Of a stretch of 64,000 nt of DNA, positions 55,249 through 64,000 are shown piece by piece; the first letter of the stretch is position 1, and the number at the start of each line of letters is the position of its first letter. The position numbers and the translations under genes are program-made. Under the pieces are notes generated by a model. That model was not told the DNA's origin. It was given only the letters and a program-made list of their open reading frames with translations, and searched no databases. The DNA is from Sorghum bicolor. Taxonomy: Eukaryota > Streptophyta > Magnoliopsida > Poales > Poaceae. The stretch covers positions 12,180,174-12,244,173 of the forward strand of contig NC_012875.2 in the NCBI RefSeq assembly GCF_000003195.3. The letters are read 5' to 3'.

Positions 55249-57480
55249 ATGGCCACCCCCGTTTCGCCGATTCCGCACTCCACGGTGATTTGGTTTGGGA
55301 GCCTCGAGTTCATGTCTATCGGTTTTGCCTATGACATGATCCTTCTATCGGTCAAAGGACCGCGAGGAGCTCGCGTAGCGCCAGCACGGTTGAGGGCTCC
55401 GAGATGACCTCGCCACCACGCCTCCCCACCCAAGAAGAGACGTGGACAGCGCCACCATCACCCCTCTGCCTCGTCACGACCGAGAGTTCGTGCCAGGCAG
55501 GAGGTGACACAGAAGCCGACAGTCCCGCGCACGGAAACCATGGGTATGACGACCCAATGCCACGAGGATCGCACGACGACGTTAGGAGACGGCGCGCCCT
55601 GCGCGCCCTCGCCCGCCACGACGCTACTTCCACATGGGCTGTTCAGCCCAAGAAGAGCGCTGCCGTTCGGTCTGGACAATGTCGCGACGTCACTGGCCAA
55701 CACGATATGTCCAAATGCCCAGGCGTACGTGTAGAGACCAATGGTCCTCCCACGCGACACTGGAGCACAGCAACGGACGTCCGAGCTGCCGGATTTCTCT
55801 CAGGTACGAGGCCTTCGACGCCTAGGGCCTGGGCGATACACGATCACCTCACTCAGGCAACGGCTGCTAGAGGAGGGACGTGGATGTTTCTACGCCGCCG
55901 AGCCGGACTCCGACTATGAGTCCGACAGCTACGACCCTACTAGGGAATGCTTCCATATCGACGGGGCGGTAGAAACTACCGACGAGACACAAGAAGCTGT
56001 TGCCGGCGGTCGAGCCCCTGCAGCAAGGGAAGACCCCAAGACGCCTAGGAACGATGGTGAGGTCGACCACCCTCCACAAGAAGACAGAACCGTGCAACTT
56101 GCGCAGCTACGAGAGCTCAAAGCGAAGCTCGACGAAGATCGCCAGCGCCTTGTCCTGCTTGAATAGATCCTCGAGTAGGACCAGCCATACCCGCCTAGCG
56201 GAGGTGTCCGCAGACGGGCTCGAGAAGTACATCGCCAGATTGTTGGAGACGGGGAGCCTGAGCAGCCCGTTAGCCGTTTCCCTCGAGCAGGTCAGAACGT
56301 CGTGGCAGCGACAATGCTGCTACGCAATATGCCCGAACCGTCGAACCCCCAAGCGCGACGCATTCGAGACGAGGTGCAGACTCTACTCCAAGTGGCGGCA
56401 GTTCAGCAGGCCGAGAGCTCGGCCTCTCGACGTCGAGGAGCAGCCACGGAGAAGCGTGATGAGCCGGCCCAGAACGAAAAGGAGGTGTCGGTCCATCAGC
56501 AGCCGCCCCCTCGAGGGAAGAAGACAGCACTCGTCCTCAACCACCCCGTCGACAATCAGCGACGACACGACGCAAGACGCGACATCGACGAGAATCGTTG
56601 ACGTCGATGTGGGGACGCAGAAGAACGCAGTTACAGCGCCCACCGCGGCGGGAGATACGACAGCGACGAGGACCGGATGGCCCCGGAGCCGCCGGGCCCT
56701 CGGGTGTTCAGCAGAGCAATCCGCAGCACGCCGCTGCCCAGTCCGTTTCGACCCCCGACCAGCATCACTAAATACAACGGTGGGACCAAGCCAAAGCTAT
56801 GGTTGGCAGACTTCTAGTTAGCCTCTCAGTTGGGTGGCGCTCGAGGAGACGATCGAGCCATCATCCGGCAGTTGCCGCTTTTTCTCTCCGACACCGCCCG
56901 CAGATGGCTCGAGGAACTCCCGGCCAATCAAATCCACGATTGGGTCGATTTGGTCAGAGTATTCGAGGGCAACTTCAAAGGGACCTCCATACGGCCCGGC
57001 AACTCATGGGACCTCAGCAAGTGCAAGCAGAAGTCAGAAGAAACTCTCCGGGAGTATGCTCGTCGCTTCTCGAAGCAACGCACCGAGCTGCCGCACATCC
57101 CAGACCACGACGTCATCCTAGCCTTTATCTCAGGCACCACCAGTCGAGATTTGGTGCGGGAGTTAGGCTGGAATCGTCCTCAGACCGTCGGCGAGCTGAT
57201 GGACGTAGTGGCAAACTACGCTGCAGGGAAAGAAGTGGTCGGCGCCTTCTTCAGCTGCGAAGGAGGGAAAGGCAAGTCGCCCGCCGATGACAATGAGGGC
57301 CCCAGTCGAGGACCCAAGAAGAACAAAAAGAAGAAGAAAGCACGGCTGTTCCAGCAGGAAGCCCTCGACGATGATGTCGTCGCCGCCATGGATCGCAAAA
57401 GGCCTCGAGGACCCCCAGAGGGGGCTATATTCGACAAAATGCTAAAGGAGCCCTGCCCTTAGCATAAGGGAGGGGAAAAC
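55249..57480 (+). pseudogene. gag of Ty3-B1, with stops and frameshifts
   Basis: It starts at an ATG (55249) with MATPVSPIPHSTVIWFGSLE-type sequence, close to Ty3-B2 gag. A CGA-to-TGA stop ends the first frame near 55405; further frame changes are at about 55740, 56166 and 56815. The capsid domain is readable at 56830-57290. Unlike Ty3-B2 it continues through a Lys-rich linker into a C/H finger (PCP, then HKGGENHKIEDC near 57450-57500). Its close match with B2 makes it the likely relative supplying the missing functions, but this copy is dead. Confidence 0.8.
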
Positions 57481-57639
57481 CACAAGATCGAGGATTGCCG
57501 TATGCTGAAGAAGCACTTCGATGGCCTGGGGTTCAAGAAGGATGACCTGAAGACAGAGAAGAACGGCGACAAGGGGGACGACAAAGATGACGAAGGTTTC
57601 CCAGTCGTCCACGACTGCTACATGATCTACGGTGGGCCC

Positions 57640-58100
57640 TCGACGTAGCTAACCGCAAGGCAACGCAAGAGGGAGTGCTGCAAGGTCTTTGCGGCAAGGA
57701 TGGCAGTGCCCCAGTACCTCAACTGTTCAAACACCCCCATCACCTTCGATCGAGATGACCAACCCGACAAGGTAGTCGCTCCCGGCATCTACCCGCTCGT
57801 CGTCGACCCCATCATCGTCAACGCTAGGCTCTCGAAGGTGCTGATGGACAGCGGTAGCAGCCTGAACATCATGTACCTCGAGACCCTCGACCTTCTCGGC
57901 ATCAACAGGGCGCAGCTCCAACCAAGCATCGGCGGATTCCATGGTGTCGTGCAAGGAAAGAAGGCGCTGTCGGTAGGTCGAATCGACTTGACGGTCTGTT
58001 TTGGCACAGCGGCCAATTTCAGAAAGGAGACCCTCACGTTTGAGGTGGTGGGATTCTGAGGCACGTACCACGCCATCATCAGGCGCCTGGGCTACGCCAA
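57640..58100 (+). pseudogene. retropepsin domain of Ty3-B1
   Basis: The frame 57700-58059 holds the aspartic protease core with DSGSSLNIMYL (active D-S-G-S near 57845-57857) and the LTFEVVGF flap-side strand, followed by a TGA where the next residues would continue into HAIIRRLGYAKFM. It would cleave the gag-pol precursor. The stop separates it from the rest of pol. Confidence 0.82.
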
Positions 58101-59088
58101 GTTTATGGTTATCCCCAACTACAACTACTTGAAGCTGAAGATGCCCGGACCCAAGGGCTTCGTCACAGTCAGCTCCTCCTACGAGCACGCGTACGAGTGC
58201 GACGTCGAATGCGTCGAGTATGGGGAAGCTGTCGAGAACTCCACTGAGCTCGCCTCGAAGCTCGAAGCCCTGGCCGCAGAGGCTCCAGAGCCCAAGCGCC
58301 ACGAGGGCAGCTTCGAGCCGGCAGGAGGAACGAAGAAGATCCCGCTCGACCCCAACAACTCCGACGGCAAGGTGCTGACGATCAGTGCCGACCTCGACCC
58401 CCAAATAGGAAGCCGTGCTCGTCGACTTTCTCTGTGCAAACACCGACATGTTTGCATGGAGTCCCTCGGACATGCCAGCCATATCGAGGGAAGTCGCCGA
58501 GCACTCCTTGGAAATTCGAGCCGGTTCCAAGCCAGTGAAACAACGGTTGCGTCGCTTCGATGAGGAGAAACGCAAGATCATTGGTGAGGATATCCACAAG
58601 CTTTTGATGGCCGGATTCATCAAGGAGGTTCACCATCCCGACTGGTTAGCAAACCCTGTACTAGTTAAGAAAAAGAATGGGAAAATGAGGATGTGTGTCG
58701 ATTATACAAGTTTAAATAAAGCATGTCCGAAAGTTCCTTTTCCATTGCCACGTATCGATCAAATTGTTGATTCTACCGCGGGATGCGAAACCCTTTCTTT
58801 CCTTGATGCATATTCTGGTTACCATCAAATATAAATGAAAGAGTCCGACCAGCTCGCGACATCTTTCATCACACCTTTTGGGATGTACTGTTATGTAACC
58901 ATGGCGTTCGGGCTTCGAAACGCGGGAGCAACATACTAGCGATGCATGCTCCACGTGTTTGGCAAACATATAGGGTCGACGGTCGAGGCATACGTCGACG
59001 ATATTGTCGTCAAGTCAAAGAAACGAGGAGACCTGATTCAGGACCTCGAGATCGCTTTCAGTTGCTTACGCGCCATCAAGATGAAGCT
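58101..59088 (+). pseudogene. reverse transcriptase region of Ty3-B1, cut by Ty3-D2
   Basis: A linker (58105-58410) is followed by a frame change near 58411 and then the reverse transcriptase: MRMCVDYTSLNKACPK near 58687, LDAYSGYHQI near 58803 and a stop right after it, then FGLRNAGATY and, near 58990, YVDDIVVKSK with the catalytic D-D pair. The sequence ends at 59088, so the thumb, RNase H and integrase are displaced beyond the window by Ty3-D2. Confidence 0.85.
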
Positions 59089-60320
59089 TGTTGATGGTTC
59101 TTAAGTATCAATTTTAATTATCAAATAAACAAGAGAAAGGACCAATATGCAAACAACACCTATAATTGGGGTTTAATCTGACAGAATTCCATGAGTTTTG
59201 TTGTTTATCTGTTTCTGCATGGCGTTATCAGGAAATAAGGAAGAAAGGCCCACATGTCGGGATTACATAGAGATATCAATGCAACGCGCAATTTTCTACC
59301 ATCTAGAAGACTCCAGAAGCCATGGGAAGAAAGCGGAGGCCGAACGGGGCCAGGCCCTGGGTGCCCGCACAGTTGACCTGGGCGCCCGCCCTCTGTTGGA
59401 TGCCAATCAGGTCTCTTTTCGCACACGACGCTCCACCGACCTAAAGGATCAAGGATAACTGTCCAATCAATGTCGGTTTGATCCAACGGCCCACGTTTAC
59501 TTGAGGGGACTATAAAACCAGACCCCCTGGCCCCTGGAGGAGACAAGTTTTTCATAGAGTTGAGAGGAGCCCTCGAAGGAATACCTCTCCTCTAAATAAA
59601 ATTTCTTTTTAGGCTTAGCAACCAATGTGAATAGAAATAGATCTTCTAGTTTCTACTAGATTGAGAGAGATATAGTGGAGGTGTAGATCGGAGGAAGCCC
59701 GGCCTGTCGGTGTCTACTCCGAGCTTGTACCTGCGGGATCAAGTTCTCCTAACCCGAGGCATGCTCCAAGGATTCTTCAGTATTTCGACTTCTAAATTCT
59801 AGTAAGTTCTTGTTTTATTGTTCTTTTGGTTTATGAGTTTACTTTAATCTCTTCGCGTAGAGTTTAGAGTAATCATCTCTAGCGTAGACGTGGTGTTTAG
59901 GCTAGGATACTCATAGATATTCCCTGACTAGCTCGACCATGGTAGGTAGTAAGGAACGTGACAATTCCGAGTTACCTTTGCAGACCATATCTCATTAGCA
60001 GGAAGGATAGGGTTTATAGGTGCGGGTTGAACATCCTTTGTAGTGTCTAGATTCCGTTAGCCTCCCCAATAGAACAATAGATCATCCTTACCAAGGTTAG
60101 AAAGAGATTACGGTTGTAGTCTTCTCTATTTATCACTCACATCGAGAAACATTCTTTGTTGCCTAAAGGGTTAGTAGTAATAGACCGGGTTAGTCAGATG
60201 CACTCTTTCTCCTAGTGGTAAAAAATAAATACAATACTCTGGATAACCTCCCGGGTGAAGTGCTCACCGATATCCGTGCGTTTGCGGATCAATTCCTTAT
60301 TGCGTTCCCAAATATCAACA
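59089..60320 (+). repeat. 5' LTR of Ty3-D2
   Basis: 1232 bp, TGTTGATGGTTC to CCAAATATCAACA. A TATAAAA box is at 59511-59517. It contains the GC palindrome in diverged form (GGGTGCCCGC and GGGCGCCCGCCC near 59368-59393). Confidence 0.88.
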
Positions 60321-60328
60321 AGCATTTC

Positions 60329-60345
60329 TGGCGCCGTTGCCGGGG
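60329..60345 (+). other. primer-binding site of Ty3-D2 (tRNA-Asp)
   Basis: TGGCGCCGTTGCCGGGG, 8 bases after the LTR, a perfect complement to the 3' end of plant tRNA-Asp(GUC) as recalled. Confidence 0.82.
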
Positions 60346-60454
60346 AGAAAGACGGTTTGCTGAGATAACCTTGAGTCTTACTACTAGGTTGTATCTATAC
60401 TTTAATGTTTTCTTATCTTTTATATTCTGTATTTATTTTCGTTACTCTTACCAT

Positions 60455-60990
60455 ATGGAAAACCAAGATTCTAAATCAATCTACCAATTTGCAACACCTT
60501 CAGAAACTGACCTTTTACCATGAGAGTCATCACAGCCTATCCAAACATCCCAGTATAGGTTAAGTTCTAGGTTGATTGCCATGATTCAAAACCTATCTTT
60601 TTCGGGAAAGGAAGACGAAAACCCTTACCTTCATATTAGAGATTTTGAGTAAACATGTGATTGTCTTCGCATTGAAGGCATTTCTGATAAAACTTTACGT
60701 TAGAAGCTTTTTCCTTTTTCCTTAAGGGGAGAAGCTAGACAATGGTACAGTCAGAAGGTAAGTCAACAACGAGGTGAATGGGGAGTTTTACAAGCCAACT
60801 TTTGTCTAGATTTCTATACACAATGAAACTTTGTCTAGATTTCTATACACAATGAAACAAAAAGATAATGAAACTTTGGGAAAATCCTAGAAACGTTTTT
60901 CTGATCTTTTAGAATCTGGTCCAAACCTTAATCTTGAAGACCCTGTTCTTTTATTTCAATTTTTTTGAGGTCTTCAAAAAAATCATAAAC
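60455..60990 (+). pseudogene. gag of Ty3-D2, badly broken
   Basis: It starts at an ATG (60455) and stops after 22 codons at TGA. Readable fragments of the capsid domain follow (LFPFSLRGEARQWY near 60705-60745). A 29-bp tandem duplication at 60801-60829/60830-60858 shifts the frame. Several further stops occur. Confidence 0.75.
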
Positions 60991-60992
60991 AA

Positions 60993-61879
60993 ATGCTACA
61001 CACAATGTCTAGAGGTTCTTTCTTTCGCATCCCTACTGATGAAGCTAGAGTGATCCTAGATAGAATCCTAGAAGCTGAGATAGATAATACCCTTCATGAT
61101 GAAACCTACGAAGCCGAAGTAGACACTCTGCCAAATTCTTCATCTACTTTAGCTATTCCAAGTTCTGAGCCACAAGGGGAAGAAATTCCACCACTGGACT
61201 TCATGCTGGATATAGAATCTGATCTTTTTGCCGATTTTGGAAACATTTCAAACTACCATTCTATTGAAAAACCCCAAAACGGCCAGTTTAGCATTTATTT
61301 ACCAAGTGAATATCAATTGAGAGAGCTTATCTCAGTCATGAGTAGCAAGTGGTTGGAAATATCAGAGCTTTCCTCTGATGTGATCTGTTTGGACACACCC
61401 TCTATAACTATACACTGTGCTTATAATTCTGATCAATTTAATGCTCTCTATAATCCTGTTGTGGGGATCAACATCATGTCTGAAACTTTTACACTTAAAC
61501 TATTCAAAAATCTTGTCTTAACCCCCACAACAAAAGTCATAAAGGAATCTTCGGGATGATTAGTCCCTAGTCTTGGAATTATTAATGTGGGGTAGAAGGC
61601 TCCATGGTTCATTTGAACTTCTATATCTTTGATACATGGGACTTCGACCTATTAATAGGACAACCTTTTAGAAGACTCCTTTATGAAGGTCATACTGGAA
61701 AGCTACATATTTCTTTTGGAAAAACCTTTAAAATCTCAATAACAATTTCATACTCCTTAAACAATAAGGCCGAGTCATATCTTTTGCCTGATCCTATGGA
61801 GGAGGTAAAGGCTGCATCTCTAGAGCTTTTAGATGAATCAGACTTAGAAGACGACGCTCCTTTCTACATAGAAGAATAA
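60993..61879 (+). pseudogene. C-terminal gag and protease-like region of Ty3-D2
   Basis: The frame 60993-61559 begins MLHTMSRGSFF and ends with an aspartic-protease-like segment (ALYNPVVGINIMSETF, about 61440-61490), where the expected catalytic Asp is Asn. A TGA at 61557 and a TAG near 61594 follow. The frame 61604-61879 continues with DLLIGQPFRRLL (about 61630-61680), equivalent to the ILGRPF strand of other copies. With both the Asp change and the stops it is inactive. The NIMSETF wording resembles the NIMAAVTY of the Ty3-C second domain. Confidence 0.65.
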
Positions 61880-62776
61880 GCTGAACCTTCTGAACCTGAA
61901 CCCTTAGATGAGTTTGCAGAAACACCTAGACCTCCCATAGAGCTTAAATCTTTATCACCCGGTCTTATCTATGCTTTCCTAAACAATAATTCAGAGTTTC
62001 CTGTGATCATTAGTGATAAACTCACTCAGGAGCAAACTCTACGATTGATGACCATCCTTGAGAAACATCACTCAGTTTTCGGCTACTCACTACAAGATCT
62101 TACACGAATCAGTCCTATGATTTGTACCCATTGTATTCCAATAGATCCTTCTGTTTCACCTTCTCGAGAACCCCAACGTAGACTTAACAACACTATGAGA
62201 GAGGTAGTTAAAAAGGAAGTTATAAAGTTGCTGCATGCACTGATTATATATCCTGTGCCGCACAGTGAGTGGGTAAGCCTAGTTCAAGTTGTGCCTAAAA
62301 AGGGAGGCATGACTGTTATTATGAATGAAAAGAACGAGCTAATTCCGCAACGCACCGTCACAGGATGGCGGATGTGCATAGACTATAGAAAACTAAACAA
62401 AGCCACAAGAAAGGATCATTTTCCTTTACCTTTCATAGATGAGATGCTAGAGCGATTAGCGAACCATTCGTTCTTCTGTTTCTTAGATGGATATTCAGGG
62501 TATCACCAGATCCCGATACATCCTGATGATCAAAGCAAAACCACTTTTACATGCCCATATGGAACTTATGCTTACCGTAGAATGTCTTTTGGGTTATGTA
62601 ATGCACCAGCTTCTTTTCAAAGATGCATGATGTCTATATTTTCTAATATGATTGAAGAGATTATGGAAGTTTTCATGGATGATTTCTCTGTTTATGGAAA
62701 AACTTTTGATAGTTGTCTTGAAAACTTAGACAAGGTTTTGCAAAGATGTGAAGAAAAGCACTTAGTCCTTAATTGA
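61880..62776 (+). pseudogene. reverse transcriptase of Ty3-D2
   Basis: The frame 62003-62776 (257 residues) is a well-kept fingers and palm: GWRMCIDYRKLN (residues 121-132), LDGYSGYHQI (161-170), FGLCNAPASFQRCM (196-209) and FMDD (224-227) with both catalytic Asp. A TGA at 62774 ends the frame where a Trp is usual before EKCHFM. It copies the element's RNA into DNA. The interrupted reading continues at 62777. Confidence 0.88.
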
Positions 62777-63786
62777 GAAAAATGTCATTTCATGGTTAGG
62801 GAAGGAATAGTGCTGGGACACCTAGTGTCTGAAAGAGGTATTGAGGTAGACAAAGCTAAAATTGAAGTAATTGAACAACTACCTCCACCTGTGAATATAA
62901 AAGGAATTCGAAGCTTTCTTGGCCATGCTGGTTTTTATCGTAGATTCATAAAAATTTTTCATTCATTGCTAGACCACTTACTCTTTTGCTAGCCAAGCAT
63001 GCTCCTTTTGAGTTTGATGATGCATGTCTAACATCTTTCAATTTATTAAAGAAAGCACTCATCTCTGCACCAATCATTCAACCCCCTGATTGGTCGTTGC
63101 CTTTTGAAATTATGTGTGATGCTAGTGATTATGCTATTTTGGGACAAACTAAAAATAAGAAGCATCATACAATTGCTTATGCCAGTAAAACTTTGACAGG
63201 AGCTCAACTTAATTATGCAACCACTGAAAAAGAGCTTCTGGCTGTTGTCTTTGCTGTTGATAAATTTAGATCTTATTTAGTTGGAGCTAAAATAATTGTT
63301 TAGACTGATCATGCTGCACTAAAATATTTGCTCACTAAAAAAGATGCTAAACCTCGCTTGATTAGACGGATCTTATTACTCCAAGAATTTGACTTAGAAA
63401 TAAAAGATAAAAAGGGAGTAGAAAATTCTGTTGCTGATCACTTGTCTAGAATGTATTTTAAGAATCCACAGGAAACCCCCATCAATGATTCACTCTGGGA
63501 CAACATGCTCTACGGGATTAACAGGTCTGACCCCTGTTATGCAGATATTGTTAATTTTATGGTTTCAGGGTATGTACCACCAGGAGCAAACAAGAAGAAG
63601 CTTATTCAAGAAAGTCGTTCACATATATGGGATGAGCCATACCTCTTCCGGGTATGCTCTGATGTTTTACTCAGGAGATGTGTGACCACTGAGGAAGGAT
63701 GGAAGATCATCGATAGATGTCATTCATCACCATATGGAGGTCACTATGGAGCATTCTGTACACATTCAAAGATCTGGCAGTGTTGA
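62777..63786 (+). pseudogene. RT connection, RNase H and integrase zinc finger of Ty3-D2
   Basis: 62792-62992 is the thumb and connection (GIRSFLGHAGFYRRFI). A frameshift lies near 62985. RNase H covers about 63100-63400 with MCDASDYAILG (first catalytic Asp), the TEKELLAVVFA Glu, and a stop at 63301 just before [10 protein letters not shown]. The frame 63328-63786 leads to the integrase finger ([11 protein letters not shown] near 63718) and stops at 63784 before the FYWPTMY segment. Confidence 0.85.
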
Positions 63787-64000
63787 TTCTACTGGCCTAC
63801 AATGTATGAAGACACGAAGCAATATATCAGAAGATGTGGGCGATGTCAAAGGCATGGAAACATAAATAAAAGAGACGCCATGCCACTCACCAACAACCTT
63901 CAGATTGAGCTCTTTGATGTTTGGGGAATAGATTACATGGGTCCATTTCCCCCATCAAAGAAGTGTGAGTACATCTTGGTGGCAGTTGACTATGTCTCCA
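63787..64000 (+). pseudogene. integrase of Ty3-D2, start of core domain, cut by the window edge
   Basis: After the stop at 63784 the same frame continues with the second half of the finger ([10 protein letters not shown] near 63831) and the core strand [13 protein letters not shown] (63925-63963), which holds the first catalytic Asp, and VAVDYVS at the edge. The other catalytic residues are outside the window. Confidence 0.85.

Larger units (their letters stand above)
33060..59088 (+). mobile_element. Ty3-B1: Tat-type Ty3/Gypsy element, split by Ty3-C and cut by Ty3-D2
   Basis: The host pieces are 33060-33349 and 54418-59088; 33350-54417 is Ty3-C. The LTR begins TGTCGAGG and ends ACACCGACA. 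The element then has a tRNA-Arg-type primer site (55192-55209), gag (55249-57480), protease (57700-58060) and reverse transcriptase (58415-59088). Its LTR and gag match Ty3-B2 closely, so the two form one family with RIRE2/Dasheng-like organisation. The reverse transcriptase is cut shortly after the YVDD motif. Confidence 0.85.
59089..64000 (+). mobile_element. Ty3-D2: Athila-like Ty3/Gypsy element with pol, open at the right edge
   Basis: It has an LTR (59089-60320), a tRNA-Asp primer site (60329-60345), a broken gag, protease-like sequence, reverse transcriptase, RNase H and the start of integrase. The LTR is the plus-strand version of the Ty3-D1 LTR, so the two are one family in opposite orientation, D2 being the coding form. 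Left flank is AAGCT (59084-59088); the right duplication is outside. Confidence 0.88.

Noticed and set aside
60329..60345. tRNA-Asp gene fragment
   Set aside because: Only the 17 bases complementary to the tRNA 3' end occur, directly after an LTR, so it is a primer-binding site and not a tRNA gene.

Overview
The window is plant nuclear DNA from a grass (Poaceae). Three things point there: CACTA (En/Spm) DNA transposons with TNP2-class transposases and grass-type subterminal hairpins, Stowaway MITEs flanked by TA, and nested Ty3/Gypsy LTR retrotransposons of the Tat/Athila type. The species cannot be fixed from the sequence. Only one gene looks like an ordinary host gene, a small RING-H2 protein at 15838-16185. 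Most of the rest is transposon.

Layout. (1) 1-10017: CACTA-1, genes on the minus strand, open at the left edge. It has a terminal hairpin block, a small GRF zinc-finger gene, a TNP2 transposase, an internal second hairpin block acting as a probable promoter, and a second (Transposase_24/TNPA-like) gene running off the edge. (2) 10018-17253: old intergenic DNA with three Stowaway MITEs, a 121-bp tandem duplication, a relic of another CACTA GRF gene, an LTR relic, the RING-H2 gene and a probable Helitron end. (3) 17254-29221: CACTA-2, genes on the plus strand, same layout as CACTA-1 but heavily decayed. It is interrupted by a complete 1.9-kb non-autonomous CACTA (CACTA-3, TAG target duplication) and by a 1.4-kb solo LTR (ACACT duplication), and it carries a 0.68-kb tandem array. 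(4) 29222-64000: a nest of six LTR retrotransposons, here named Ty3-A, B1, B2, C, D1 and D2.

The nest can be read from target-site duplications. Ty3-A (29222-33059) lies in CACTA-2. Ty3-B1 (from 33060) lies in Ty3-A. Ty3-C (33350-54417) lies inside the LTR of B1 (CCCAC). Ty3-B2 (39128-44044) lies inside the gag of C (ATTAG). Ty3-D1 (45590-53495) lies inside an LTR of C (CCCAC). Ty3-D2 (59089 to the right edge) lies in the reverse transcriptase of B1. B1 with B2 and D2 with D1 look like autonomous/non-autonomous pairs: B2 keeps only gag, and C and D1 keep gag and/or protease-like parts but no reverse transcriptase.

The most unusual points are the internal promoter-like copy of the subterminal hairpin block in both large CACTA elements, a conserved GRF-finger gene as a possible third CACTA gene, two tandem retropepsin-like domains in Ty3-C, an array built from inverted sub-repeats, and a GC palindrome with variable copy number in several related LTRs. 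No cellular pathway or operon-like system is encoded here. Clade names come from recognising motifs by eye; no database search was run.
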